This document shows, one piece after another, positions 55,183 to 64,000 of a stretch of 64,000 nt of DNA (positions are counted from its first letter, which is position 1; every line of letters starts with the position of its first letter). A model generated the notes under the pieces. That model was given only the letters and a program-made list of their open reading frames with translations, was not told where the DNA came from and did not search any database. The DNA is from Pseudomonas sp. Q1-7 (GTDB lineage: Bacteria > Pseudomonadota > Gammaproteobacteria > Pseudomonadales > Pseudomonadaceae): positions 5,658,501-5,722,500 of the forward strand of contig NZ_CP116304.1 in the NCBI RefSeq assembly GCF_028010285.1, written 5' to 3'. Both the position numbers and the translations under genes were made by a program.

Positions 55183-56625
55183 ATGCTCGATCTTCTCAAT
55201 GACCTCCTCTGGAGCAAATTGCTGATCGTGGTCCTCGTCGGACTCGGTCTTTTCTTCTCCATCAGCTCCCGTTTCGTCCAGTTCCGCTACTTCAGCGACA
55301 TGTTCCGCATCTTCGGCCAGGCGCTGCAGCGCAAGGAAGGCCAGCTCAGCTCGTTCCAGGCCCTGATGCTCTCGGTGGCCGGGCGCGTGGGCGCGGGCAA
55401 CATCGCCGGCGTGGCCGTGGCCATCATGCTCGGCGGCCCGGGCGCGGTGTTCTGGATGTGGATCGTGGCGCTGCTGGGCATGGCAACCAGTTACTTCGAG
55501 TGCTCCCTGGCCCAGCTCTACAAGCGCCGTGAGGCCGATGGCACCTACCGCGGCGGCCCGGCCTTCTACATCCTCCACGGCCTTGGCCAGCGCTGGCTGG
55601 CGGTGATCTTCTCGATCCTGCTGCTGGTGACCTTCGGCTTCGGCTTCAACGCCGTGCAGTCCTTCACCGTGGCCACCTCCCTGCACGACACCTTCGGCCT
55701 GCCGACCTGGATCAGCGGCGTTGCCCTGGTCGGTGTGATCGGCCTCATCGTGTTCGGCGGCATCAAGCGCATCGCCGCCATGGCCGACGTGCTGGTGCCA
55801 ATCATGGCGGGGACCTACATCCTGATGGCGCTGACGGTCATCGGCATGAACATCACCGAAGTGCCGGCCACCCTGGCGCTGATCGTGAAGAGTGCCTTCG
55901 GCCTGGAACCGGCCTTTGCCGGCGGCATCGGCGCCGCGATCCTGATGGGCGTCAAGCGCGGCCTGTTCTCCAACGAAGCGGGCCTGGGCAGCGCGCCCAA
56001 CGTGGCCGCCGTCGCCGAGGTGAACCACCCGTCCGCCCAGGGCATCGTGCAGTCCCTCAGTGTGTTCATCGACACCCTGCTGGTGTGCACCAGCACCGCG
56101 CTGATCATCCTGCTCTCGGGCGTCTACCAGCCCGGCAGCGAGATGGCTGGCGTGGTCCTGACCCAGACCGCCCTGGCGGCCGAGGTCGGCGAATGGGGCC
56201 GCATCTTCGTCAGCATGGCGCTGCTGCTCTTCGTATTCACCACCCTGGTGTACAACTACTACCTGGGTGAGAACGCGCTGAGCTTCTTCAGCACCAAGCG
56301 CTCGCTGCTGCAGGGCTACCGCGCGCTGGTGATGGCGCTGGTGCTCTGGGGCTCCATGCAGGACCTGTCCACCGTGTTCGGCTTCGCCGACGTGACCATG
56401 GGCCTGCTGGCGCTGGTGAACCTGGTGGCCATCGCCCTGCTGTTCAAGGTGGGCATGCGCCTGATGCGCGACTACGACGCCCAGGTGAAGGCCGGCGTCG
56501 AGAACCCGGTGTTCGATGCCGGCAAGTTCGCCGACCTGGACATCGACCACGCCGCCTGGCCGCAGAAGTCCGCCGCCGGCAGCGCAGCGCCGCTGTCCGA
56601 CAGCCTGGCGCAAAACCACCGCTGA
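55183..56625 (+). CDS. alanine/glycine:cation symporter (AGCS family)
   Basis: The 480-residue protein has about ten to eleven membrane helices and AGCS family blocks: SVAGRVGAGNIAGVAVAIML, GPGAVFWMWIVALLGMATSYFE (shown as GPGAVFWMWIVALLGM and ATSYFE) and SNEAGLGSAPNVAAVAEVNH, which hold the Na+ and substrate sites. It imports alanine or glycine with sodium. An AGGTGA site precedes the ATG. It is divergent from the XRE regulator, and the asparaginase gene follows on the same strand. Confidence 0.95.
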   Translation: MLDLLNDLLWSKLLIVVLVGLGLFFSISSRFVQFRYFSDMFRIFGQALQRKEGQLSSFQALMLSVAGRVGAGNIAGVAVAIMLGGPGAVFWMWIVALLGMATSYFECSLAQLYKRREADGTYRGGPAFYILHGLGQRWLAVIFSILLLVTFGFGFNAVQSFTVATSLHDTFGLPTWISGVALVGVIGLIVFGGIKRIAAMADVLVPIMAGTYILMALTVIGMNITEVPATLALIVKSAFGLEPAFAGGIGAAILMGVKRGLFSNEAGLGSAPNVAAVAEVNHPSAQGIVQSLSVFIDTLLVCTSTALIILLSGVYQPGSEMAGVVLTQTALAAEVGEWGRIFVSMALLLFVFTTLVYNYYLGENALSFFSTKRSLLQGYRALVMALVLWGSMQDLSTVFGFADVTMGLLALVNLVAIALLFKVGMRLMRDYDAQVKAGVENPVFDAGKFADLDIDHAAWPQKSAAGSAAPLSDSLAQNHR

Positions 56626-56646
56626 TCGCGCGTTCCGCTGGTACCG

Positions 56647-56681
56647 GGTGCCGCTCCTCCGCTGATGCGGGGAGCGGCACC
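56647..56681 (+). terminator. hairpin between symporter and asparaginase genes
   Basis: A perfect 11-base-pair stem (56647-56657 with 56671-56681) with a 13-base loop lies 22 bases after the symporter stop. No T run follows, so it may be a pause or processing site. Confidence 0.5.
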
Positions 56682-56721
56682 GTCGCATCTGCGCCCCGCC
56701 TTTTCGGAGTGATCCAGACCC

Positions 56722-57705
56722 ATGAATGCTGTGAAGAACCTCTTCGTGCTCTACACCGGCGGCACCATCGGCATGCTGCAGACCTCCGAAGGCCTGGCCC
56801 CGGCCAGCGGCTTCGAAGCACGCATGCGCGAGCAGCTGGACGACCAGGGACTGGCATTGACCTGGCATTTCCAGGAACTCCTGCCGCTGATCGACAGCGC
56901 CAACATGCGCCAGGCCAATTGGCTGGCCATGCGCGACGCCGTGGTCGAGGCGGTGGAGCGCGGCCACGACGGCGTGCTGCTGCTGCACGGCACCGACACC
57001 CTGGCCTACAGCGCGGCGGCTCTTAGTTTCCTGCTGCTCGGCCTGCCGGTGCCGGTGGTGCTGACCGGCGCCATGCTGCCGGCCGGTGGCGAAGGCAGCG
57101 ATGCCTGGCCGAACCTGCTGGGTGCGATCCGCGCCCTGCAGAAGGGCGTCGCGCCCGGCGTGCACCTGTTTTTCAATGGCGAGCTGCTGCATGGCGCCCG
57201 CGCCAGCAAGTTGCGCTCGGAGGCGTTCGACGCCTTCGTCGCGCTGCCGCGCCGGCGCGACGGCGAGCGCGCCGCCACGCTCCCCGCAGGGCTCGATTAC
57301 CGCACCTCGCGCCAGCCGGTGAACCTCGTCGTGCTGCCACTGTTCCCCGGCCTGCAGGCCGCCCATGTGGAGGCGCTATTGGCCAGCGGCGTGGCGGGCC
57401 TGGTGCTGGAGTGCTATGGCAGCGGCACCGGCCCGTCGGACGACAAGGCCCTGCTGGACGCCCTGCGTGGTGCCCACGAACGCGGCGTGGTGCTGGTCGC
57501 CACCAGCCAGTGCCCCGCCGGGCATGTCCAGGCGGGCGTCTACGCCGCCGGCAGCCAGTTGCTCGCCACCGGCCTGGTGCCCGCCGGCGGCATGACCCGC
57601 GAGGCGGCCCTGGGCAAGCTGTTCGCCCTGCTCGGCGCCGGCCTGCGACGGGAAGAAGTGGAACAGTGGTTCGCCGTGGACCTGTGTGGGGAACTGGCAG
57701 ACTGA
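56722..57705 (+). CDS. type I L-asparaginase
   Basis: The 327-residue enzyme hydrolyses asparagine to aspartate and ammonia. Both catalytic threonine motifs are present: YTGGTIGM (Thr15) and VLLLHGTDTLAYSA (about residue 90). There is no signal peptide, which points to a cytoplasmic, AnsA-like enzyme. It lies 96 bases after the symporter with a hairpin between. The product aspartate would feed aspartase encoded nearby, though the genes are not co-transcribed. Confidence 0.94.
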   Translation: MNAVKNLFVLYTGGTIGMLQTSEGLAPASGFEARMREQLDDQGLALTWHFQELLPLIDSANMRQANWLAMRDAVVEAVERGHDGVLLLHGTDTLAYSAAALSFLLLGLPVPVVLTGAMLPAGGEGSDAWPNLLGAIRALQKGVAPGVHLFFNGELLHGARASKLRSEAFDAFVALPRRRDGERAATLPAGLDYRTSRQPVNLVVLPLFPGLQAAHVEALLASGVAGLVLECYGSGTGPSDDKALLDALRGAHERGVVLVATSQCPAGHVQAGVYAAGSQLLATGLVPAGGMTREAALGKLFALLGAGLRREEVEQWFAVDLCGELAD

Positions 57706-57883
57706 GTCGGCGGCTACGGGAAGCACCGGGTGCGGGGGAATGGCTGGCAAATCGAAGCCCGGATAAACGCCGGTCGCAGCGCCTGGGATTTCCCGCGGTT
57801 TTCGCCGGGCCATCGGCTCCCGGCCCCGTGGCGACGGGAGGTGGGCTGATCGCCCCGGCTTGGGCGGCGCACGCCGCCGGCCG

Positions 57884-58699
57884 TCAAGCCCGCGACGGGC
57901 GTCCGAGACGATAGCCCTGGAACAGCTTGAACGGGAGGCCGCTGACGACCTCGTGCTGCCACTCGGTTTCGACCTTTTCGGCGACGAGGTCCACCTGGTA
58001 GCGGTGGATGAACGCGTACAGCTTCTCGCCCAGCACGGCGTACCGGTCGGCCATGAAGGCGCCATCCTCGTGCAGGGGGACGCCGAGCGCCGGAAGGTCG
58101 AGCTTCACGAAATCGCACAGGCCCAGATCGAGTTCCCAGTGAAACGGACCGTCGATGTCGTAGTCGTCCAGCGCAACCAGCAGCCCCTCTTGTTTCAGGC
58201 GCATGAGCCCCTGCAGGTAGGACCTGAAGCCGTCGAACGAATCCACCGGCCGCTCCGTGACCTCGACGACCAGCAGGACGCCGGAGCTGCGCAGGTCAAC
58301 CGCACTGTCGATGATCTCCTCGACCAGGTCCGGCTCGGCCAGGCTCCGTTTCTCGATATTGACGAAATGCCGCACGGCCTGACGGTCGCCCTGCGAACTG
58401 TTCAGTCGATTGGCGTAGCTCCGGTCGAGCATGCAGCGAATCCGCAGGCCCAGCAGCAGTTCACGGGTGAGTCGCTGCAGGTCGTCCACCGACAGGCTGG
58501 CGATGGCGTCCTCGGTGCTACCGACGAACGCATCGAAGACGAACCGGGCCAGGTTCTCGAATCCGATGATGCGTTCGCGCCTGTCCATGATCGGCTGCAG
58601 CCGGACCTCGGACATCCGCGCCCCAGTCATCGGACGACTCTGGCCAGCGGCGCGGCCTCGGTGAACGGGCAGCGCCTGGCGAAGTGAATGAAGCGGCAT
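57884..58699 (-). CDS. EAL-domain protein (c-di-GMP phosphodiesterase-like)
   Basis: The 271-residue protein is a stand-alone EAL domain. The motif is ENL (48-50) rather than EAL, but the metal- and substrate-binding residues I can match are kept: Glu48, Asn114, Glu146, Asp178, Asp179 (in LDDYD), Lys199, Glu241 and Gln261. It may therefore still hydrolyse cyclic di-GMP. There is no membrane segment or sensor domain. The ATG at 58699 has GGAG seven bases upstream. It converges with the asparaginase gene. Confidence 0.9.
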   Translation of the reverse strand: MPLHSLRQALPVHRGRAAGQSRPMTGARMSEVRLQPIMDRRERIIGFENLARFVFDAFVGSTEDAIASLSVDDLQRLTRELLLGLRIRCMLDRSYANRLNSSQGDRQAVRHFVNIEKRSLAEPDLVEEIIDSAVDLRSSGVLLVVEVTERPVDSFDGFRSYLQGLMRLKQEGLLVALDDYDIDGPFHWELDLGLCDFVKLDLPALGVPLHEDGAFMADRYAVLGEKLYAFIHRYQVDLVAEKVETEWQHEVVSGLPFKLFQGYRLGRPSRA

Positions 58700-58808
58700 G
58701 GACGGACTCCCGCGACTCGAAGGAGCCCACAGGCTAGGTGTCCGCCCGCCATTGATGGAAATCAGAAATTGTCATTGCGCCCGCCCACCGAGCCGGCGGA
58801 CGCCGGCA

Positions 58809-59249
58809 TCAGGCCACTTCGCCACGGATGTACTGCTCCAGGTGCAGGATCAGCGCGTCCTGTTCGGACATGGCTTCCTTCACCAGGTCGCCGATGGATA
58901 GCAGGCCGACCAGATAGCCGTTTTCCACCACCGGCAGGTGGCGCAAGTGGTGCTCGGTCATCAGCGACATGCACTCGCGGATGCTTTGCTGCGGCGCCAC
59001 CGTCAGCACCGGTTCAGTCATGAACTCGCGCACGGGTGTGGCCACTGACGAACGCCCCTGCAGCACGCCCCGGCGCGCGTAGTCACGCTCGCTGACGATG
59101 CCCAGCAGGCTGCGACCGCGCGTCACCGGCAGTGCGCCGATGTTCTGCCGGGCCATCAACCGCAGCGCGTCCAGCATGGGCGCATCGACATCGATGGTAT
59201 GAACGTTCTGCCGTGACTTGGCATCGAGCAGCTGGGCGACGGTTTTCAT
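58809..59249 (-). CDS. CBS-domain-pair protein
   Basis: The 146-residue soluble protein consists of two CBS domains (about 8-65 and 75-135), with RQNIGALPVTRGRSLLGIVS, ERDYARRGVLQGRSS and EHHLRHLPVVENGYLVGLLS, a pattern that binds adenine nucleotides. No effector domain is attached, so it may act as a stand-alone energy sensor. The ATG at 59249 was chosen; GGGAAGA lies upstream. It lies upstream of the EAL gene on the same strand with 109 bases between. Confidence 0.93.
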   Translation of the reverse strand: MKTVAQLLDAKSRQNVHTIDVDAPMLDALRLMARQNIGALPVTRGRSLLGIVSERDYARRGVLQGRSSVATPVREFMTEPVLTVAPQQSIRECMSLMTEHHLRHLPVVENGYLVGLLSIGDLVKEAMSEQDALILHLEQYIRGEVA

Positions 59250-59555
59250 GGCGGATCTTCCCCTGGCGGCGTTGAGTGGAAGGCCAGAATGCGCGCGGCC
59301 ATGCACCCAGCGCCAAGTAGGGTTTTGAATGGCCACTATTGAGAAAATCATTGGTTGTCAGGCCGCGCCGGGCCCGTGCCACGTTCTGATCGCTTCGCGT
59401 TTGGGGCGTTCATCTGCACCGCCAGCGGTGGCTACGTGCATCCTGATGATTCGACAGCATGGGTTTCGTGCCTCACGGAGCGCCGCCCGCCCCATCCTAC
59501 GGGGTCCTCAGCATCCTGAAGTTACAACGGGCCTGACATTCAGCTCCATGCGCGC
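59250..59555. other. 306-base intergenic region without a gene
   Basis: The gap lies between the CBS gene and the terminator of the carboxylase genes. No frame here has gene-like features. Bases 59459-59500 resemble half of the pseudomonad GATGGGTTTCG...CCCATCCTAC palindrome seen near 34090. The CBS-gene promoter should be at its left end. Confidence 0.6.
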
Positions 59556-59580
59556 AAAAAAAGGGAGCCTTTCGGCTCCC
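59556..59580 (-). terminator. rho-independent terminator after the carboxylase genes
   Basis: On the minus strand a seven-base-pair stem (59580-59574 with 59569-59563) with a GAAA loop is followed by seven T. It lies 24 bases after the stop of the biotin-carrying subunit gene. Confidence 0.94.
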
Positions 59581-59603
59581 CACGGGGACTTCCGTTGCAG
59601 CGA

Positions 59604-61409
59604 TCAGGCGATCTCGATCAGCACCTCGCCCGGGTTCACGCGATCGCCCTTGGCGACATGGACGGCCTTGACGGTACCGGCGATGGGCGCCTGCACCTCG
59701 GTTTCCATCTTCATCGCTTCGGTGATCAACACGGCCTGTCCGGCTTTCACCTGGTCGCCTTCCTTCACCAGCACGTCGACGATGTTGCCCGGCATGGTGG
59801 TGCTGACATCGCCCGGCGCGCTGGCGCTCTTGCGCTTGTTGCCGGCACCGCCGATGAACGCGTTGAGCGGCTCGAACACCACCTCTTCCGGCATGCCGTC
59901 GATGGACAGGTAGAAGTGACGCTTGCCGTCGGTCTTGACGCCCACACCGGTGATGTCGACGCGGTAGCTCTCGCCGTGCACGTCCACCACGAACTCCGTG
60001 GGCACGCCTTCGCCGCCGACCGGGGCTGCGCCCTGGCCGCTGGGGATTGGCAGCAGCTCTTCGGGCTTGAGGGTGCCGGCGGCGCGCTCCTCGAGGAACT
60101 TGCGGCCGATGTCCGGGAACATGGCGAAGGTCAGCACGTCCTCCTCGCAGGTGGCCAGGCTGCCGATGTCGGCGCGCAGCTTGTCCAGCTCAGGCTTGAT
60201 CAGGTCGGCCGGACGCACGTCGATGACTTCTTCGTTGCCGATGGCCTGGCGGCGCAACTGCTCGTTGATCTCGCCCGGCGCCTTGCCGTAGCGGCCCTGC
60301 AGGTAGAGCTTCACTTCGTTGGTGATGGTCTTGTAGCGCTCGCCGGCCAGCACGTTGAAGAACGCCTGGGTGCCGACGATCTGCGAAGTCGGGGTCACCA
60401 GGGGCGGGAAGCCGAGGTCGGCGCGCACGCGCGGGATTTCTTCCAGCACTTCCGCCATGCGGTTGAGAGCGCCCTGCTCCTTCAACTGGTTGGCCAGGTT
60501 GGAGATCATGCCGCCCGGTACCTGGTTGACCTGTACGCGGGTATCGACGCCGGTGAACTCGCTCTCGAACTGATGGTACTTCTTGCGCACGGCATGGAAG
60601 TACATGCCGATTTCCTGGATCAGCTCCAGGTCCAGGCCTGTGTCGTAGGGGGTGTTGCGCAGGGCCGCGACCATGGATTCAGTGCCCGGGTGGCTGGTGC
60701 CCCAGGCCATGCTGGAGATGGCGGTGTCGATGCGGTCGGCGCCGTTCTCCACGGCCTTCAGCTGGCACATGCTGGCCACGCCGGCGGTGTCGTGGGAATG
60801 CACCACCACATCCAGCGGCAGGGCGTCCTTCAGCGCTTTCACCAGGTCGCCGGTGGCGTAGGGCGTCAGCAGGCCGGCCATGTCCTTGATGGCGATGGAG
60901 TCCACGCCCATGGCGGCCATGGTCTTGGCCTGGCTGACGAAGGCGTCGATGGTGTGCACCGGGCTGGTGGTGTAGCAGATGGTGCCCTGGGCGTGCTTGC
61001 CGGCGGCCTTCACCGCTTCGATGGAGACGCGCAGGTTACGCACGTCGTTCATCGCGTCGAAGATACGGAACACGTCGATGCCGTTGACTGCCGCCTTGGC
61101 GACGAAGGCGCGCACCACGTCGTCGCTGTAGTGGCGGTATCCCAGCAGGTTCTGGCCGCGCAGGAGCATCTGCAGGCGGGTGTTGGGCAGCGCGGCTTTC
61201 AGTTTGCGCAGTCGCTCCCACGGGTCTTCCTTGAGAAAGCGGACGCAGGCGTCGAAGGTGGCGCCGCCCCAGACTTCCAGCGACCAGTAGCCGACTTTGT
61301 CGAGCTTGTCGCAGATCGGCAGCATGTCTTCCAGGCGCATGCGGGTGGCCAGCAGGGACTGGTGCGCATCGCGCAGGATGGTATCGGTGATCGAGATTTT
61401 CTTGCTCAT
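59604..61409 (-). CDS. pyruvate carboxylase subunit B / oxaloacetate decarboxylase alpha-type subunit
   Basis: The 601-residue protein carries a carboxyltransferase domain (about 5-290; DTILRDAHQSLLATRM, GATFDACVRFLKEDPWERLR and metal-binding HSHDTAG), a PYC/OADA conserved domain (about 320-470), and a C-terminal biotinyl domain with biotin lysine Lys567 in EAMKMETEV. With the biotin carboxylase subunit encoded 16 bases upstream it should form a two-subunit pyruvate carboxylase making oxaloacetate. Some annotations call it oxaloacetate decarboxylase alpha, but the membrane partner subunits (beta, gamma) are absent here. Confidence 0.94.
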   Translation of the reverse strand: MSKKISITDTILRDAHQSLLATRMRLEDMLPICDKLDKVGYWSLEVWGGATFDACVRFLKEDPWERLRKLKAALPNTRLQMLLRGQNLLGYRHYSDDVVRAFVAKAAVNGIDVFRIFDAMNDVRNLRVSIEAVKAAGKHAQGTICYTTSPVHTIDAFVSQAKTMAAMGVDSIAIKDMAGLLTPYATGDLVKALKDALPLDVVVHSHDTAGVASMCQLKAVENGADRIDTAISSMAWGTSHPGTESMVAALRNTPYDTGLDLELIQEIGMYFHAVRKKYHQFESEFTGVDTRVQVNQVPGGMISNLANQLKEQGALNRMAEVLEEIPRVRADLGFPPLVTPTSQIVGTQAFFNVLAGERYKTITNEVKLYLQGRYGKAPGEINEQLRRQAIGNEEVIDVRPADLIKPELDKLRADIGSLATCEEDVLTFAMFPDIGRKFLEERAAGTLKPEELLPIPSGQGAAPVGGEGVPTEFVVDVHGESYRVDITGVGVKTDGKRHFYLSIDGMPEEVVFEPLNAFIGGAGNKRKSASAPGDVSTTMPGNIVDVLVKEGDQVKAGQAVLITEAMKMETEVQAPIAGTVKAVHVAKGDRVNPGEVLIEIA

Positions 61410-61425
61410 GTTCTGAATCCTTCCC

Positions 61426-62841
61426 CTACAGGCCGGCGTGGGCGGCGATGGCGGTGGCGATGGCGATGGCCAGGTGCGACGGGTTGCGCTTGATGGAGTA
61501 CTGGGTCAGCTCCGGATGGCTCTCGACAAAACTGGTGTTGAACTCGGCACTGCGGAACTCGGGATTGCGCAGGATTTCCTGATAGTAGGGCGCGGTGGTC
61601 CGCACACCTTGCACGCGCATGTCGTCGAGGGCGCGCAGGCCACGGTCCAGGGCTTCTTCCCAGGTCAGTGCCCAGACGATCAGCTTCAGGCACATGGAGT
61701 CGTAGTACGGCGGAATGGTGTAGCCGGTGTAGATCGCGGTGTCGGTGCGCACACCGGGGCCGCCGGGGGCGTAGTAGCGGGTGATCTTGCCGAAGGACGG
61801 CAGGAAGTTGTTCTTCGGGTCTTCGGCGTTGATGCGGAACTGCAGGGCGAAGCCGCGGTGGATGATGTCGTCCTGCTTGACCGACAGCTCCAGGCCCGAG
61901 GCGATGCGGATCTGCTCGCGAACCACGTCGATGCCGGTGATTTCCTCGGTGATGGTGTGCTCCACCTGCACCCGGGTGTTCATCTCCATGAAGTACACCT
62001 CGCCCTCGGCGAGCAGGAACTCCACGGTGCCGGCGTTCTCGTAGCCCACGGCCTTGGCCGCGCGCACGGCGAGGTCACCGATATAGGCACGCTGCTCGGG
62101 GGTGAGCTGCGGGCTGGGGGCGATCTCGATGAGCTTCTGGTTGCGGCGCTGGATGGAGCAGTCGCGCTCGAACAGGTGCACGGTGTTGCCGAAGGAGTCG
62201 GCGAGGATCTGCGCCTCGATGTGCTTGGGGTTGACGATGCACTTCTCGAGGAAGACTTCCGCCGAACCGAAGGCCTTGGTCGCCTCGGAAATCACCCGCG
62301 GGTACGCCTGTTCCAGTTCTTCGCGGCTGTTGCAGCGACGGATGCCACGACCGCCGCCGCCGGAGGTGGCCTTGAGCATCACCGGGTAACCGATGCGGTC
62401 GCCTTCGCGCAGGGCCTCGGCGAGGTCGGCGACGTTGCCTTCGGTACCGGGGGTGACCGGCACGCCGGCCTTGATCATGCTGCGGCGGGCTTCGGTCTTG
62501 TCGCCCATGCGGCGGATCACGTCGGCGGAGGGGCCGATGAATTTGATTCCGCGTTCGGCGCAGATGTCCGCCAGCTCGGCGTTTTCGGAAAGGAAACCGT
62601 AGCCCGGGTGCAGGGCGTCGCAGCCGGTCTCGACCGCCAGGTTCACCAGTTTGCGCGGGTTCAGGTAGCCGGCCAGGGGGTCGGCACCGATGCTGTGGGC
62701 TTCGTCCGCACGCTTGACGTGCAGGGCGTGCCGGTCGGCATCGGAGTAGATGGCCACCGAGCGGATGCCCATCTCGGCGCAAGCGCGCACGATGCGGACA
62801 GCGATCTCGCCACGGTTGGCGATCAGGATTTTCTTGATCAC
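61426..62841 (-). CDS. biotin carboxylase subunit (pyruvate carboxylase subunit A / AccC-like)
   Basis: The 471-residue ATP-grasp protein carboxylates biotin using bicarbonate. It begins KKILIANRGEIAVRIVRACA and shows the glycine-rich LKATSGGGGRGIRRC ATP loop, EKCIVNPKHIEAQILAD and FMEMNTRVQVEHTITEEITG. The GTG at 62841 with GAGGG upstream was chosen; the frame runs on another 53 codons with no AccC-like sequence. It is the first gene of the carboxylase pair and divergent from a PycR-like regulator, as I recall for PA5436-PA5437. Confidence 0.95.
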   Translation of the reverse strand: MIKKILIANRGEIAVRIVRACAEMGIRSVAIYSDADRHALHVKRADEAHSIGADPLAGYLNPRKLVNLAVETGCDALHPGYGFLSENAELADICAERGIKFIGPSADVIRRMGDKTEARRSMIKAGVPVTPGTEGNVADLAEALREGDRIGYPVMLKATSGGGGRGIRRCNSREELEQAYPRVISEATKAFGSAEVFLEKCIVNPKHIEAQILADSFGNTVHLFERDCSIQRRNQKLIEIAPSPQLTPEQRAYIGDLAVRAAKAVGYENAGTVEFLLAEGEVYFMEMNTRVQVEHTITEEITGIDVVREQIRIASGLELSVKQDDIIHRGFALQFRINAEDPKNNFLPSFGKITRYYAPGGPGVRTDTAIYTGYTIPPYYDSMCLKLIVWALTWEEALDRGLRALDDMRVQGVRTTAPYYQEILRNPEFRSAEFNTSFVESHPELTQYSIKRNPSHLAIAIATAIAAHAGL

Positions 62842-63027
62842 GAGTTTTCCCTCGACCAAGTGAACAGGCGAACGGCTGGGCCGGTCGTTGAGTGACCGCA
62901 GATCGTGTAGCGGTCGCGCCATTACCCTACGCCGCGAATGGGAATAACCCCAATCAATAATTATTGGGATATCCATTAGGATCAGCTTATAGTCAGCCAT
63001 CCCCCCAGTTCCGCGAGGCCGAAACCA

Positions 63028-63990
63028 ATGCGCAAGACCTTGCTGCGCATGACCCTGCGCCAGCTCCAGGTGTTCCGGGCCGTGTTCGAAAGCCGTTCCT
63101 ACAGCCGCGCAGCCGAGGAGATGGCGCTGACCCAGCCGGCCGTCAGCCTGCAGATCCGCCAGCTCGAGGAACTGGTGGGCCAGCCCCTGTTCGAGTACGT
63201 CGGCAAGAAGCTCTACGTGACCGATGCCGCCGAGGCGCTGATGCGTGCCAGCAGCGACATCTTCCAGCGCCTGGCCAGTCTCGACATGCAGCTCTCGGAC
63301 CTCCAGGGCTCACTGCAGGGCCAGCTCAACCTGGCGGTGGAGTCCAGCGCCAAGTACTTCGTCCCGCACCTGTTCGCGGCCTTCCGCGAGCAGCACCCGG
63401 ATGTGAGCCTGCACCTGGTGGTGACCAACCGCGCCCAGGTGATCAAGCGCCTCTCGGACAACCGCGACGACCTGGTGATCATGTCCCTGGTCCCGCAGGA
63501 CATGGCCCTGGAATTCCTGCCGTTCCTGAACAACCCGATCGTCGCCGTAGCGCCGCCCAGTCACCCGCTGTGCAACGCCGCGAAACTGGCTTTGAAGGAC
63601 CTGGAACCCTACACCCTGCTGGTGCGCGAAGCCGGCTCGGGCACCCGCAAGGCCTGCGAGGAATACTTCCAGCAGAAGCGCGCGCACTTTGCCCAGACCA
63701 TGGAGGTGGCGTCGCCGGATGCGCAGAAGGAATGCGTGGTGGCGGACCTCGGCATCGCCCTGATCCCCCGCCATGCGGTGAGCCTGGAACTGGCGACGGG
63801 GTTGTTGCGCGAACTGCCGGTGGAGGAGTTGCCGCTGTACCGCAGTTGGTGCGCGGTGCACGCCAAGGGCAAGCGGCTGTCGCCGGTCGCCCAGGCGTTT
63901 CTAGGCTTTATCCGCGAAGAACGCGCACAGATCAGTGCACTTTCCCACCGTTTCTCCGGCGCGCTGCCTTTGACGACAACAGGTAGTTAG
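63028..63990 (+). CDS. LysR-family regulator, PycR-like
   Basis: The 320-residue regulator has the LysR helix-turn-helix (LRQLQVFRAVFESRSYSRAA and EEMALTQPAVSLQIRQLEEL) and a C-terminal effector-binding domain of the CbbR-type. In P. aeruginosa a LysR regulator in this position, PycR, affects the pyruvate carboxylase genes and virulence traits. The ATG at 63028 follows GAGG by nine bases. The 186 bases between it and the carboxylase gene contain AT-rich sequence (62950-62985, with AATAATTATTGG) suitable for both promoters and LysR binding. Confidence 0.9.
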   Translation: MRKTLLRMTLRQLQVFRAVFESRSYSRAAEEMALTQPAVSLQIRQLEELVGQPLFEYVGKKLYVTDAAEALMRASSDIFQRLASLDMQLSDLQGSLQGQLNLAVESSAKYFVPHLFAAFREQHPDVSLHLVVTNRAQVIKRLSDNRDDLVIMSLVPQDMALEFLPFLNNPIVAVAPPSHPLCNAAKLALKDLEPYTLLVREAGSGTRKACEEYFQQKRAHFAQTMEVASPDAQKECVVADLGIALIPRHAVSLELATGLLRELPVEELPLYRSWCAVHAKGKRLSPVAQAFLGFIREERAQISALSHRFSGALPLTTTGS

Positions 63991-64000
63991 CGGCGATCAA

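Noticed and set aside
59604-61409. Sodium-pumping oxaloacetate decarboxylase
   Set aside because: The alpha-type subunit is present, but no beta or gamma membrane subunit is encoded nearby, and a biotin carboxylase subunit is adjacent. A two-subunit pyruvate carboxylase fits better.

Overview
The window is an ordinary stretch of a high-GC gammaproteobacterial chromosome, almost certainly Pseudomonas. Protein types and gene order (gmk-rpoZ-spoT-ridA, oxyR-recG, HU-rubredoxin reductase-rubA2-rubA1, ubiCA-phoBR, pstSCAB-phoU, purEK, aspA, MocR/PaiB cluster, biotin-dependent carboxylase with a PycR-like regulator) match what I recall of the P. aeruginosa PA5335-PA5437 neighbourhood, with some insertions and rearrangements. 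Typical pseudomonad intergenic palindromes are present. I see no IS element, prophage, CRISPR array, tRNA, rRNA or clear pseudogene.

Layout. 1-5.4 kb: yicC-like RNase, guanylate kinase, RNA polymerase omega, SpoT, RidA and a lipoprotein (RNA turnover and (p)ppGpp control). 5.5-7.9 kb: LysE exporter, AraC regulator and an epimerase on the minus strand. 8.1-10.2 kb: exbB-exbD-tonB energy-transducing operon behind an AT-rich promoter. 10.3-14.8 kb: oxyR and recG overlapping by 4 bases, then an HDOD-domain protein. 14.9-17.6 kb (minus): SCP2-like protein, HU, rubredoxin reductase and two rubredoxins. 17.8-19.7 kb: ubiC-ubiA and a small periplasmic protein. 19.9-32.6 kb: the phosphate module, with phoBR plus pstS, pstC, pstA, pstB and phoU on the minus strand, a CBS transporter, an M23 peptidase and a response regulator between. 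Good Pho-box repeats precede both pstS and pstC.

32.7-40.6 kb: sorbosone-dehydrogenase-like lipoprotein, MHS-family transporter, acyl-CoA thioesterase, and a four-gene MacAB-like exporter operon. 41-45.8 kb: TRAP transporter with the binding protein divergent from its two membrane subunits, hexose-6-phosphate epimerase and a DUF3299 protein. 45.9-50.5 kb: YeaQ-type membrane protein, purEK behind a possible attenuator, HypT-like LysR and aspartase. 50.7-54.1 kb: MocR regulator divergent from a PaiB-like protein and two acetyltransferases. 54.2-57.7 kb: XRE regulator divergent from an alanine/glycine:Na+ symporter with a striking palindrome between them, then asparaginase. 57.9-64 kb: EAL protein, CBS protein, two-subunit pyruvate/oxaloacetate carboxylase-type enzyme and its LysR regulator.

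The region is core genome and I do not find a convincing undescribed system. The observations most worth following are regulatory: separate Pho boxes for pstS and pstCAB-phoU, the purE leader hairpin, the palindrome over the XRE promoter, and the AT-rich exbB promoter. Some protein oddities are also noted: enlarged PstC/PstA, an atypical M23 zinc site, a response regulator with an unrecognised output domain, and a split-orientation TRAP locus.
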